Of a stretch of 64,000 bases of DNA, positions 49,046 through 58,090 are shown in pieces. The DNA is from an uncultured Pseudomonadota bacterium (GTDB lineage: Bacteria > Pseudomonadota > Gammaproteobacteria > Steroidobacterales > Woeseiaceae): NCBI GenBank assembly GCA_913055625.1, contig CAJXJW010000008.1:62001-126000 (forward strand), given 5' to 3'. The notes under the pieces are model-generated. The model searched no databases. It was given only the letters and a program-made list of their open reading frames with translations, and was not told the DNA's origin. Every line of letters starts with the position of its first letter. Within the stretch, counting starts at the first letter, position 1. The translations under genes and the position numbers were made by a program.

Positions 49046-51538
49046 TTACTGGACCAGCGTGACGCCGTTGCCGAGAGTTGCGGCGCAGACACCTTTCGCG
49101 ATGGCCCGGGTATCCGAGCCACCGGCGATCAGCCGGTCAATCAGGTTGTTCGGGCGCCCGCCGGCGGCCTGGAACGATGCGAGCTCCGAGTACACGGTCG
49201 CGTAGGTCGGCTGCGTGCCGAGCACCGGTCCCGCCGGTGCATTGCCGACGATGTTGGTGATCAGCGGGTCGACCAGCAGGTCGCGTGCGCCCGGTGCCAG
49301 GACCGTCGCCGGATTCCCGTCGAAATTGAAGCCCGGGAAATAGGTCGCGGCGCTCGGGCTCTCGATCAGCGCATTGCAGTACTCGATCGCGAGCTGGGCG
49401 ATGGCGACCTGGTGCGAGGAGAGGAACGTGTTCACGTCCTCGACCGCCGGCAGCGACTGCCGGAGTTCCTGGTAGGTCATGTCGACGTCCACGTCGTTCG
49501 GATCGACGCCAGTGACCTTCGCGAACGTCGCGTTGATCTCGTCGAACGTGCGAACGCCGATGTCCGAAGATACCTGCGCCGGCAGGATTGTCGGCGTAAT
49601 GACCAGCATCGGGTCCGCCGGACGGTTGAAGCTCGAGCCGGCGAGGCGATCGAAGGTCAGGAAGAACTCGTCGCCGTCGGGTCCCTTCTCGAGCGGCAGT
49701 ACCGCGCCGAGCGTGGAGAGCGGCTGGCCGAGTTCGCCGAATAGGCTCGCCGACAGGTTGTCCGACAGCGTGGCGTAGGTCTGGCCCACCTTGGATTCCC
49801 GGCCGTTCATTGCGATGCGCAGCCCCTCGATCGGGATGCCTTCCGGCGACGAGCCGTCCAGCGTGAGGAAGTGCGGCTTGTCGAACAGGTAGGCGTAGGT
49901 GTCGTACTGCGCAACCTCGAACAGGATGTACGAGGACTGCGGCGCGGCACCGAGGACCTCCGAGATGTCGAACAGCAGGAAGAATTTCTCACCCACGCCG
50001 ACGTCGAAGTTCTGCTGTACCTGCTCCTGCGTCAGCGCGCGGCGATGCACCGCGGCCAGGCGGACCGTGCCCTGCCAGAGCCGGTCGCTCGACGCCTCGT
50101 TGCCGATGACGAAGGCGAACGTGTCCTGCCAGTCGACCAGGGTGCCGCCCGGGACCGGGTCGGTCTGCGTGACGAGTTGGCCGTTCACGTAGATCCGGCG
50201 CCCGTCGATCGGGTGGTAGGTGGCGACGACATGCTGCAGCGTGGCCTGCAGCACTTCGTCTGCATCCGGCGTCGACAGCTGCGGATCGCCGTTCAGGCTG
50301 GTTTCCGTCGTGCGCAGCAGGAAGTCATAGTTGTACAGGGTCTGCTGCAGCGTGAAGTTTCGCGCATCGGTGCCCGCGGAGTACGTGATGATCCGGGATT
50401 CTTCCTGGGTCACGTTGCCGGGGACCACCCAGGCCTCGATGGAGAACTCGCCGGATTCCTGGAGCACGTCGAACAGCTTCTTGGACGCGGTCGTGGAGCC
50501 CTGCGCCTTGCCATCGTTGATCGTGATGCCCCAGCCGCCGTACCACTCGACGTTGCCGGAGAGATTCAGGTCGATGGCCGGGTCGACGCCGCTGGTGTCG
50601 AAGGCCACGAGGCCGCTGCCCGTCTTGAACTCCCAAAGCGCGACTTGGGCGTCCTCGTAGCGGTTGCCGCCGGAGGCGATCGTACCGTCGACGAGGCGCA
50701 GCGCCTTCGAGTAGACCAGGTTCGGGTCGACCGTCGTCACTGCAATCCCGTCCGCGTAAGCCTGGATGACGGCCTGCATGGCGGCGGCGTCGTTCGTACA
50801 GCTCGCCGACCAGCAGTTGTGGAATTCAACGCCCAGGCGGACGACGAATCGGGAATTGGCCGGGTCGTCGAGGTTGATCTTCGATTTGGCCGCCTCGAAC
50901 GCGACGTCGACCTCCGGGTCGGCGAAATACGGCTGGATGGCGTTCGCCGCCACGGAGCTGTGACAGCCGGAGCAGTACTGCGTCAGCAGGTCGTGAATCG
51001 GCGCAAACGACGGCGGGCCGACCGCGTCCGCCGGGAAGTTTTTGCTGGCGCCCGGGTCGTTCGAGACCGGCGGCGTCAGGACGATCTGCCGGCCGCCGGA
51101 GACCGCGTCTCCGAGCCAGTTCTCGATCCAGGTCGTCATGATGGAGCCGCACACGTTCGGTTCTGCGACCCAGCAGTTGTGACCGCTGCTCACTTTCGAT
51201 ACGACCCGCGACAGCGCGGGCTGCGTCGTATCGACGAGCGTCACGGCGGCGTCAAACGCCATGTTGACGTCGTCATTGCGGACGAACATCGGCGTCTGGC
51301 CGACCGACTCGTTGTGGCAATTGCCGCAACGGTCCGTGGTGCGTGCCTTGGACCAGAACTCCTGCTGGAACTTCAGGACATCGGCATCGCGTGCCACGGG
51401 GCCCGCATAGGGCAGTGCGCCGGTGTTCGTGTTGTTGCCCGGAGGCAGCGGGAGCGATTCGGTCTGGGCGCCGCCGCCGCAGGCGGAGACGACGAATCCT
51501 GCAATGATTACCAGCAGTACGCTTCTTGCGTTCTTCAT
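49046..51538 (-). CDS. Lipoprotein with two CxxCH motifs and a LamG-like domain
   Basis: The 830-residue protein has a lipobox (VVSAC, C20), heme-type motifs CGNCH (C71) and CSGCH (C189), additional Cys pairs (NCW, NVCGS and NCWSASC), a LamG/concanavalin-like domain at about 330-520 (EFSIEAWVVPGN, HVVATYHPIDGRRIYVNGQ) and a C-terminal region of about 300 residues without recognised domain. It should be an outer-membrane-attached cytochrome-like protein. It starts 11 bp after the upstream gene and ends 31 bp before the DUF1501 gene. Confidence 0.82.
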   Translation of the reverse strand: MKNARSVLLVIIAGFVVSACGGGAQTESLPLPPGNNTNTGALPYAGPVARDADVLKFQQEFWSKARTTDRCGNCHNESVGQTPMFVRNDDVNMAFDAAVTLVDTTQPALSRVVSKVSSGHNCWVAEPNVCGSIMTTWIENWLGDAVSGGRQIVLTPPVSNDPGASKNFPADAVGPPSFAPIHDLLTQYCSGCHSSVAANAIQPYFADPEVDVAFEAAKSKINLDDPANSRFVVRLGVEFHNCWSASCTNDAAAMQAVIQAYADGIAVTTVDPNLVYSKALRLVDGTIASGGNRYEDAQVALWEFKTGSGLVAFDTSGVDPAIDLNLSGNVEWYGGWGITINDGKAQGSTTASKKLFDVLQESGEFSIEAWVVPGNVTQEESRIITYSAGTDARNFTLQQTLYNYDFLLRTTETSLNGDPQLSTPDADEVLQATLQHVVATYHPIDGRRIYVNGQLVTQTDPVPGGTLVDWQDTFAFVIGNEASSDRLWQGTVRLAAVHRRALTQEQVQQNFDVGVGEKFFLLFDISEVLGAAPQSSYILFEVAQYDTYAYLFDKPHFLTLDGSSPEGIPIEGLRIAMNGRESKVGQTYATLSDNLSASLFGELGQPLSTLGAVLPLEKGPDGDEFFLTFDRLAGSSFNRPADPMLVITPTILPAQVSSDIGVRTFDEINATFAKVTGVDPNDVDVDMTYQELRQSLPAVEDVNTFLSSHQVAIAQLAIEYCNALIESPSAATYFPGFNFDGNPATVLAPGARDLLVDPLITNIVGNAPAGPVLGTQPTYATVYSELASFQAAGGRPNNLIDRLIAGGSDTRAIAKGVCAATLGNGVTLVQ

Positions 51539-51549
51539 GATCCTTCTCC

Positions 51550-52734
51550 CTACTGGCCCATGCAGTGGACGGCCGTGTCCGCGAAGACCTGCTTCATGCG
51601 GTATCCGGTGCTGACGAACGTGTTCGTGATCAGGTCGACGGCATTGCGGTCAGCCTGGACTTCCGGGCTGCGCAGGCAGACGGTTCGGAAGACCTTCCGC
51701 ACCTGGCAGGCCGCGAACGCATAACTGTTTCCGAGTTCCTCGCCCAGAGACTTCGCGCCATTGCCTTCGCCCGGCAGGCTCTGGTCGAACCCGAGGTAGG
51801 AGTTCTGCCCCTGCCGCCAGTAGTTCTCCCAGGAATCGTCCGTGGTCCGGTATCCCTGCGGGAAATTCAGGTCGTTGTTGAAGTACTTCGGCTGCACATT
51901 GCCCGCGGTGTACTCCAGCGCACCCGTGTTCTCGTTGTAGTTGTAATAGGCGAATGCGCCGGCCATCGGGTCCATGCCCGTGTGGCAGCCGATGCAGTTG
52001 TTCAGGAACAGGCGGCTGTCGCCACCGGGGCTGCGGCTGACGTCCTGCCGGATGCGGTCCGGGGCCAGGTTGACGTCGTGCATCTGTTCCATGTCATTGC
52101 ACATGTGGTTCAGCAGCGTGAAGCGGAACATTGCGCGATTCGTGCCGGCGATGAAGAACGCTTCGGAGGCGGCGCGCGAGGTCATTACGCCGGCCGTGGC
52201 AGACGACGGCAGGCCGTTTATCGAAGACTGCGGAACGGGCACCAGGTTGTCACGCAGGTTGACGTGGTTCGCTTCGAGCTGCTCGTAGTGGTTGTTGTTG
52301 CTCGCCGACGGCGCTGCACCCACGACGCCGTTCGCGCCGACGTACGTCAGGTCGGCGGAAAGCAGGGTGTTGAACGGTTCGTCGTCGCGAATCATGCCGA
52401 TTACCGTGGCGATGTAGTCGTTCAGCGGTACGAAAACGTTGCGGTCACGATTCGTCCACGGGGCCGCAAAGTTCTTCAGGGTGACGTTGTAGAAGTTCAC
52501 GTCATCCATCGCGACGTAGGCCGCGGCCTCGGGGTCGCCGCCCTGGATCAGCGACTCCATCTGCGTCAGTACCGGTGCCGAGGCGGGCACGCCGGCAAGA
52601 CGGTCATGTATGCGCTGGGCCTGTTCGCGTGCGCCTGCCCAGGCAGGCGATGCGATGGCGATCGACAGCAGCGCAATGCAAGACCCTCGTGAGAGCGCGG
52701 CAAAAGTGGTTTTCTTCCATGTCCAATTTTTCAT
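51550..52734 (-). CDS. Exported DUF1592/1588-like CxxCH cytochrome-like protein
   Basis: The 394-residue protein has a signal peptide (cleaved near residue 33, IASPAWA-GA) and one heme motif in FLNNCIGCHTGMDPMAGAFAYYNY (C247-H251), matching the C-x-x-C-H-x-x-M-D-P pattern of planctomycete-type cytochromes. Other cysteines (HMCND, AACQVRK, RTVCLRSPE) may pair. ATG at 52734 gives a clean signal; ATG at 52746 is possible. First gene of the leftward operon. Confidence 0.78.
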   Translation of the reverse strand: MKNWTWKKTTFAALSRGSCIALLSIAIASPAWAGAREQAQRIHDRLAGVPASAPVLTQMESLIQGGDPEAAAYVAMDDVNFYNVTLKNFAAPWTNRDRNVFVPLNDYIATVIGMIRDDEPFNTLLSADLTYVGANGVVGAAPSASNNNHYEQLEANHVNLRDNLVPVPQSSINGLPSSATAGVMTSRAASEAFFIAGTNRAMFRFTLLNHMCNDMEQMHDVNLAPDRIRQDVSRSPGGDSRLFLNNCIGCHTGMDPMAGAFAYYNYNENTGALEYTAGNVQPKYFNNDLNFPQGYRTTDDSWENYWRQGQNSYLGFDQSLPGEGNGAKSLGEELGNSYAFAACQVRKVFRTVCLRSPEVQADRNAVDLITNTFVSTGYRMKQVFADTAVHCMGQ

Positions 52735-52842
52735 AGCGATTCTCATCACGAACTGTTCGATCCATTGACCGCCGCTCATCCGTAGCGGCGTAACGTCAGA
52801 TCGAGGAGACTCCAAGCGTGACAAATTGCTGTCGTATTCGCC

Positions 52843-52856
52843 GTGAATACATTCAC
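52843..52856. promoter_or_regulatory. Operator-like inverted repeat
   Basis: GTGAAT-AC-ATTCAC is a perfect inverted repeat about 110 bp before the leftward operon; a further ATTCAC half-site follows at 52862-52867. The binding protein is not known. Confidence 0.4.
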
Positions 52857-52936
52857 AGTCCATTCACGCCTGCCGCCAAACACCGTTCTCGAATTCTGTT
52901 TCTGCAACGGCCTGCCGGGTATCAAGCAAGTGGCGT

Positions 52937-52973
52937 GCCAGACCGTCGGGCGTCGGTGCTGGCGGGCTTTTTT
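52937..52973 (+). terminator. Candidate rightward terminator in the control region
   Basis: GCCAGACC pairs with GGT-G-CTGGC (one bulge, loop of 10 bases), followed 4 bp later by six T residues. It could end a short rightward RNA starting in the leader of the leftward operon. Confidence 0.35.
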
Positions 52974-53086
52974 CTTATTCATTTCATGGCGTTATGCGCC
53001 GTCCCGTGAGCCGGTCCGTGCAAGCCATATGTCAAGTCATTGTCTCAAGCTGCACACAGAAACCGGGGGGCTCATTCGCAAGTAGT

Positions 53087-53140
53087 TGTTTTTAGAGGGA
53101 CTTGCGGCTGTCGCTGAACACAGACAGGCGCGTCGCAAGT
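53087..53140. promoter_or_regulatory. Cluster of three CGCAAGT elements
   Basis: CGCAAGT occurs at 53087-53093 and 53134-53140, and inverted (ACTTGCG) at 53100-53106. The last two form an inverted repeat. Three copies within 54 bp suggest a regulator binding region. Confidence 0.35.
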
Positions 53141-53589
53141 GGACACTTTCGTGCAACAACGGGCGCAAAGCCTTTGTCGGCGCGGGTCTCGCGTGTCGGC
53201 TCGATGTCACAAGCGGGCCGATTTCGTCTCGGCCGGAACCCTGGCCCGCGGGCTCGCGTGTCAGCGAAAAAGGTGGCGACGGGATCGCGCACTGTCGTGA
53301 ATTTTCGACATTACATCGGCATTTGGCCGTCTCATATACTGCGGCCGATTCTTGTTGGTCGAGCGCGGAATTTTCGTTGTGATCTCCTCGCTTACGGCGT
53401 CGACGTGGTTTGTGATCGCGTTAACGGTACGGGCGGGCCCCAATGGTCACTATTGCACATTGTTCAGGCCGCAACGGAGATCGCGCAGCAATGCGTGAGG
53501 CGGGGAAGGATTCCCCGTCGATCGGCGCATCGCCGTACGGCGTGCAGTTCACGGCGCGCGTCGCGGCTTGAATACAGAGGTAAGCACAT

Positions 53590-56358
53590 ATGAACACGCA
53601 TCCCGGTAACCCGAAGGAAGGATCCTTGCGACGCGCAGTGCGTCGAGTCGCGCTGCTTTGCGGCATCGTCTCGGTCGCCGCCTGCGACGGCGCGAACCAG
53701 GGCGTACAGATCGGCAACGGGCAGGCGCCCGACCCGGTCGTCATCGACTTCCCGATTGCCTACATTCGGACGCCGGTGCCGACGGACGACAACGGCGCGT
53801 TCATGCAGACCGATTTTCGCGAGCAGATCACGTTCGACGTGGGCGGCGACCTGTACTACAAGGATCGCGCATCGCCGAGCGCGCTCGCGGTCAACATCAC
53901 CGGGAGCGTCACCGAAGGCAATGGCGCCGTGCGCGACGTGGAAATGGCTTACGACGGCAGCGCCGTGCTGTTCGCGATGCGCACGCCGTTCGACCCGAAT
54001 CTCGACGACGAGGACCAGGTCACCTGGAACCTGTGGGAATACACGTTCGACGATGGGCAGCTTCGGCGCCTCATCGCCTCCGACCTGACGGCAGAAATCG
54101 GCCACGACATCATGCCGAAGTACCTGCCGGACGGGCGTATCGTGTTCGCGTCCACGCGGCAGACGCGGTCGCAGGCCATCCTCCTGGACGAGGGCAAGCC
54201 CGGCTTCCCGGCGGTCGACGAGGACCGGAACGAGTTCACCTTCAACCTGCACGTGATCAATTCGGACGGCACCGGCCTCGAGCAGATCACGTTCAACCAG
54301 AGCCACGACCTCGATCCGGCGGTGCTTGCCGATGGATCAATCGTGTTCAGCCGCTGGGACCACGCCGGTCCGTCGAACGACGAGGTCAACCTGTACCGGG
54401 TGAACCCCGACGGATCGAACCTCGAGCTGTTCTACGGCAGCGAGTCGCATGCGACGGGCAGCAGCGGCGAGATCATTCAGTTCACGCAGCCGCGGCAGGC
54501 CGAGGACGGGCGGGTCTTTTCGCTGATTCGTCCGTTCGACAATACGGAAGGGGGCGGCGAAGTGATCGCGATCGACACGCCGCAGTACGTCGAGAACGCG
54601 CAGCCGCTGGCGCCGAACATCGGCATCCTCAACGGGCCGGCGCAGGAAGATGCGACGGTCAACGAGGTGCTCACGCTGCCGGGCGTGCCGTCGCCGGGCG
54701 GGCGCTACTACAGCGTCTACCCGATCCAGGACGGGACGCAGCGCATGCTCGTGAGCTGGAGCCAGTGCCGGCTCGTCGAGGCGAACGTCGACGCCGACCC
54801 GGACACGATGGAGATCGAACCGTCGATCGTGCCGTGCACGGACGATCGCCTCGCGAACGTCTTCATCATCGACCCGAACAACATCGTGCCGATTCCCGAC
54901 GGCATGTTCACGGTTGCCCCGCCGCTGTACGGTATCTGGATCTACGATCCGCGCGACAACACGCAGCTGCCGGTCGTGCCCGGCGAAGAGGGCTGGATGT
55001 TCACCGAAGTCGTTTCCGCGGACCCGCGTCCCACGCCGCCGGCCCTGCCCGACGGTATGAACGACTTCGCGTACGACGACACGCTGGCCGACGACGGCGA
55101 GGCGGTGCTGAAGATTCGCAGCGTCTACGACTTCGACGGTGCTGCCGTCGTCGATATCGATGCGATGGCCGACCCGACCGTAACGCCCGCGGCGAACCGC
55201 CCGGCGCGCTTCCTGCGGATCGTGAAGGCCGTGTCGCTGCCCGACGACGACCTGCGCGACATCGACAACACGGCGTTCGGCGTCACCCGGGCGAACGGGA
55301 TGAAGGAGATCGTCGGCTACACGATGGTCGAGCCGGACGGTTCCGTCATCACGAAGATACCGGCCAACACCGCGTTGATGATCAGCGTGCTGGACGAGAA
55401 CGGCATGCGCATCACGCCACGGCACCACAACTGGATCTCCGCGCGTCCCGGGCAAGTCCTCGAATGCAACGGCTGCCACGTCGCGAACAGCGGCACGTCG
55501 CACGGCCGCAAGGGGGCCTTCGAGTCGGCCTGGGCCGGGGCGCAGATGGCGGGCATTGAGTTCCCGAACACGAATCCGCAGTGGTTCGTCGGTGACATCG
55601 GCGACACGATGGCGGAAACGCGGGCCAAGATCACCTGCGCCAACGACGGCTGCTCGTCGATCGAACCGTCCATGGACGTCGTCTACCGTGACGTCTGGAC
55701 GATTCCGCCGGACCCGCTCGACCCGAACGCCCTGCAGCCGAGCCCGGACATCGACTACCGGTATACGGACCTGACGACGGCCTCGCCGACGTCGCTCGCA
55801 TGCCTGCAGGACTGGCAGTCACAGTGCCGGGCGGTCATCAACTACGAAACCATCATCCATCCGCTCTGGAGTCAGCCGAGGCCGGTGTTCGACGACATGG
55901 GAAATCCGGTGCTGGATGGCAATGGCGTGCAGCTCGACAACAACTGTCTCGGCTGCCATACGCCGATCGACCCGGCCGATGGCATGACGGTGCGCGTGCC
56001 GGCAGGACAGCTCGAGCTCCAGGACGGGCTTTCGCCGGATGAGCCCGATCATTTTCATGCCTATCGCGAGCTGTTAGTTACTGATAATCTTCAGGAAGTG
56101 GTCAACGGAGCCCTTGTGGATGCGCAACAGCAGGTTGGCGTCGATGTCGACGGCAACCCGATCTTTGACGTCATTCCCATTCCTCCGCCCGCCCGCGTCG
56201 CCGGGGCTCTCGCCTCGGGGGATTTCTTCAATCGTTTCGAAGACCCCAACGACCTGCACTACAACATCTTGTCACCATCGGAGAGACGCTTAATTGCGGA
56301 ATGGTTGGATGTCGGAGCCCAGTACTTCAACAATCCCTTCGACGCGCCGGAAAACTAG
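53590..56358 (+). CDS. Lipoprotein related to hydrazine synthase alpha (propeller plus two CxxCH motifs)
   Basis: The 922-residue protein has a lipobox (VAAC, C32), a PD40/TolB-like propeller (about 45-330; MPKYLPDGRIVFASTRQ, LDPAVLADGSIVFSRWDH), a middle region of the HzsA-related type (VVIDFPIAYIRTPVP and GGDLYYKDRASPSALAVNITG) and heme motifs CNGCH (C626) and CLGCH (C786). True hydrazine synthase needs two other subunits, not seen here, so the reaction is unknown. ATG at 53590 has AGAGGT upstream. First gene of the rightward operon. Confidence 0.8.
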   Translation: MNTHPGNPKEGSLRRAVRRVALLCGIVSVAACDGANQGVQIGNGQAPDPVVIDFPIAYIRTPVPTDDNGAFMQTDFREQITFDVGGDLYYKDRASPSALAVNITGSVTEGNGAVRDVEMAYDGSAVLFAMRTPFDPNLDDEDQVTWNLWEYTFDDGQLRRLIASDLTAEIGHDIMPKYLPDGRIVFASTRQTRSQAILLDEGKPGFPAVDEDRNEFTFNLHVINSDGTGLEQITFNQSHDLDPAVLADGSIVFSRWDHAGPSNDEVNLYRVNPDGSNLELFYGSESHATGSSGEIIQFTQPRQAEDGRVFSLIRPFDNTEGGGEVIAIDTPQYVENAQPLAPNIGILNGPAQEDATVNEVLTLPGVPSPGGRYYSVYPIQDGTQRMLVSWSQCRLVEANVDADPDTMEIEPSIVPCTDDRLANVFIIDPNNIVPIPDGMFTVAPPLYGIWIYDPRDNTQLPVVPGEEGWMFTEVVSADPRPTPPALPDGMNDFAYDDTLADDGEAVLKIRSVYDFDGAAVVDIDAMADPTVTPAANRPARFLRIVKAVSLPDDDLRDIDNTAFGVTRANGMKEIVGYTMVEPDGSVITKIPANTALMISVLDENGMRITPRHHNWISARPGQVLECNGCHVANSGTSHGRKGAFESAWAGAQMAGIEFPNTNPQWFVGDIGDTMAETRAKITCANDGCSSIEPSMDVVYRDVWTIPPDPLDPNALQPSPDIDYRYTDLTTASPTSLACLQDWQSQCRAVINYETIIHPLWSQPRPVFDDMGNPVLDGNGVQLDNNCLGCHTPIDPADGMTVRVPAGQLELQDGLSPDEPDHFHAYRELLVTDNLQEVVNGALVDAQQQVGVDVDGNPIFDVIPIPPPARVAGALASGDFFNRFEDPNDLHYNILSPSERRLIAEWLDVGAQYFNNPFDAPEN

Positions 56359-57106
56359 ATCCGCGTTCGCCGATCTCCTGGTTGTTCTGTTTTGCCAGCT
56401 GATCCTTACCGGAAACGTCCAGGCAGCTGAGGAAGCGCTCCGGCAAGTCGCCGTTGCCGACCCGTACCTGGAAATGCACACGGGGCCCGGCCGTGGTTAC
56501 CCGATCTTTCACGTCGTCGACCGTGGCGAGAACGTGTCGATCGTCGTGCAGCGCACCGACTGGTACCTCGTACGTACGGACAGGGGCACCGAGGGCTGGG
56601 TGAACCGCGACCAGATGGAGCTGACGCTCAATCCGGACGGCGAGACTTTCAATGTGCAGCGGGCGACGATCGAGGACTTCACGAACGCCAAGTGGGAGAT
56701 CGGCGTGCTGGCCGGCGATTTCGGCGGCGCGAACATCGTATCCCTCTACGGTTCGTACTCGCTCAACCCGTACGTCTCCGTAGAAGCATGGGGTTCACAA
56801 ATCCTAGGTAATTTTTCGAACGGCTGGACCGGCAGTGTTAACGTCGTCCATGAAGCATTTCCCGAATGGCGGGTGTCACCGTTCTTCACGCTGGGTGCCG
56901 GCGTCATTCACACCGAGCCGAAATCGACGATCGTGCAGGGCGAGGACCGCACGGACCAGATCGGTCACGTCGGCGCCGGCTTCCGCGTGTACACGGCGCG
57001 TCGTTTCGTGGTTCGCGCCGAGTACAAGAGCTACGTCGTGTTCACGAGTCGCGACGACAACGAGGAAGTAGAGGAATGGAAAGTCGGTTTCGCGTTCTTT
57101 TTCTGA
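56309..57106 (+). CDS. SH3-domain plus outer-membrane beta-barrel protein
   Basis: The 265-residue product has a signal peptide (mature start near AAEEALRQ), a bacterial SH3 domain (about 40-110: YLEMHTGPGRGYPIFHVVDRGENVSIV, DRGTEGWVNRDQM) and a short C-terminal beta-barrel ending EEWKVGFAFFF, with terminal aromatic residues typical of barrels. ATG at 56309 overlaps the end of the upstream gene by 50 bp; the start is not certain. It probably sits in the outer membrane. Confidence 0.75.
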   Translation: MSEPSTSTIPSTRRKTRSAFADLLVVLFCQLILTGNVQAAEEALRQVAVADPYLEMHTGPGRGYPIFHVVDRGENVSIVVQRTDWYLVRTDRGTEGWVNRDQMELTLNPDGETFNVQRATIEDFTNAKWEIGVLAGDFGGANIVSLYGSYSLNPYVSVEAWGSQILGNFSNGWTGSVNVVHEAFPEWRVSPFFTLGAGVIHTEPKSTIVQGEDRTDQIGHVGAGFRVYTARRFVVRAEYKSYVVFTSRDDNEEVEEWKVGFAFFF

Positions 57107-57756
57107 TCACCGCCGCCGGGCTGATGACCGGCTGCGCGGCGACCAAGAACCTGTTCGGCATGGGGCCCGAGGCGGCACCGCCGCCGAGTTCGGAGCCGCC
57201 GGGGCAGGTCATCGACCCGCAGGTCGAGCGCCAGGAGGTCAAGGAGCCGGCCATCGACCGCGAGGACTTCGAGGTCGGCGGCTTCGTGGGCATCATGAGC
57301 ATCGAGGACTTCGGCACGAACGTGGTCTACGGCGCCCGGCTCGCCTACCACCTGACCGAAGGTTTCTTCGTCGAGGGGACCGCCGGCACCACGGAGGCCG
57401 GCGAGACGAGTTTCGAGATCCTGTCGGGTGGCGCGCAGTTGCTGTCGGACAGCGAGCGTCAACTCACGTACTACAACCTGAACCTCGGCTACAACATCCT
57501 GCCGGGCGAAGGTTTCGTCGGCGAGGGCAGGGCATACAACACGAACCTGTACCTGATCGCCGGACTGGGGTCCACGCGCTTCGCGGGCGACGACCGGTTC
57601 ACGGTGAATTTCGGCGCGGGCTACCGGTTCCTGCTGACGGACGCGATCGCGCTGCACATCGATTTCCGGGACCACCTGTTCGACATCGACCTGTTCGGCG
57701 AGGAAAAGACGGCTCACAACCTCGAGGGACACCTCGGGATCACGGTGTTCTTCTAG
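57076..57756 (+). CDS. Outer-membrane beta-barrel lipoprotein
   Basis: The 226-residue product has a lipobox (MTGC), a Pro/Glu-rich linker (PPPSSEPPGQVIDPQVERQE) and an eight-strand-type barrel (about 70-226) ending NLEGHLGITVFF, with a terminal Phe. It resembles the OMP family often found next to SH3 and DUF4266/DUF3570 genes. ATG at 57076 overlaps the upstream gene by 31 bp, so translation is coupled. Confidence 0.75.
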   Translation: MESRFRVLFLITAAGLMTGCAATKNLFGMGPEAAPPPSSEPPGQVIDPQVERQEVKEPAIDREDFEVGGFVGIMSIEDFGTNVVYGARLAYHLTEGFFVEGTAGTTEAGETSFEILSGGAQLLSDSERQLTYYNLNLGYNILPGEGFVGEGRAYNTNLYLIAGLGSTRFAGDDRFTVNFGAGYRFLLTDAIALHIDFRDHLFDIDLFGEEKTAHNLEGHLGITVFF

Positions 57757-57842
57757 GGCGCCGGATTACCACGGGAAGCAGGCGTTTCTGACGGAGTTCA
57801 CGGTTCGGGATGCCCGATCGGGGATAGAGTAGGAGGATGAAT

Positions 57843-58079
57843 ATGGCAAATCCGATGCTCATTCGACGCCTGGCGGGTGCGGTCGCACTGCTGGTGCTGG
57901 CCGGCTGCGGCAATATCGAGCCGTGGGTGAAGCCCTACGAGCGGGATCGCCTCGCGGACCCGATCATGGCGCTGGACGGCGACCCGGTCTCCACGTCCTA
58001 CATCCAGCACGTCTACGAGGCGCGCGAGGGCGCTCGCGGCGGCGAGGGCGCAGCCGGCGGCGGCTGCGGCTGCAACTAG
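57843..58079 (+). CDS. DUF4266 small lipoprotein with terminal Cys-Gly-Cys-Asn
   Basis: The 78-residue product has a lipobox (VLAGC, C22), the family pattern EPWVKPYERDRLADPIMAL and a C-terminus EGARGGEGAAGGGCGCN that is strongly conserved in DUF4266. The two final cysteines may bind a metal or form a disulfide. ATG at 57843 is preferred over 57837, since AGGAGG directly touches the earlier ATG. It lies between the barrel lipoprotein and the DUF3570 gene. Confidence 0.85.
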   Translation: MANPMLIRRLAGAVALLVLAGCGNIEPWVKPYERDRLADPIMALDGDPVSTSYIQHVYEAREGARGGEGAAGGGCGCN

Positions 58080-58090
58080 GGAATTCGACG

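Larger units (their letters stand above)
52747..53589. other. Long divergent control region between the two cytochrome-like operons
   Basis: This gap of about 840 bp is less GC-rich than the genes and holds no convincing gene. It contains GCCGCT-N7-AGCGGC (52771-52789), GTGAAT-AC-ATTCAC (52843-52856), a hairpin plus T-run (52937-52973), three CGCAAGT elements (53087-53140) and a TATACT -10-like site (53335-53340). Short open frames here look random. Confidence 0.6.

Noticed and set aside
53590..56358. True hydrazine synthase (anammox) locus
   Set aside because: Only an alpha-like protein is seen; the beta and gamma subunits and the anammox heme proteins are absent.
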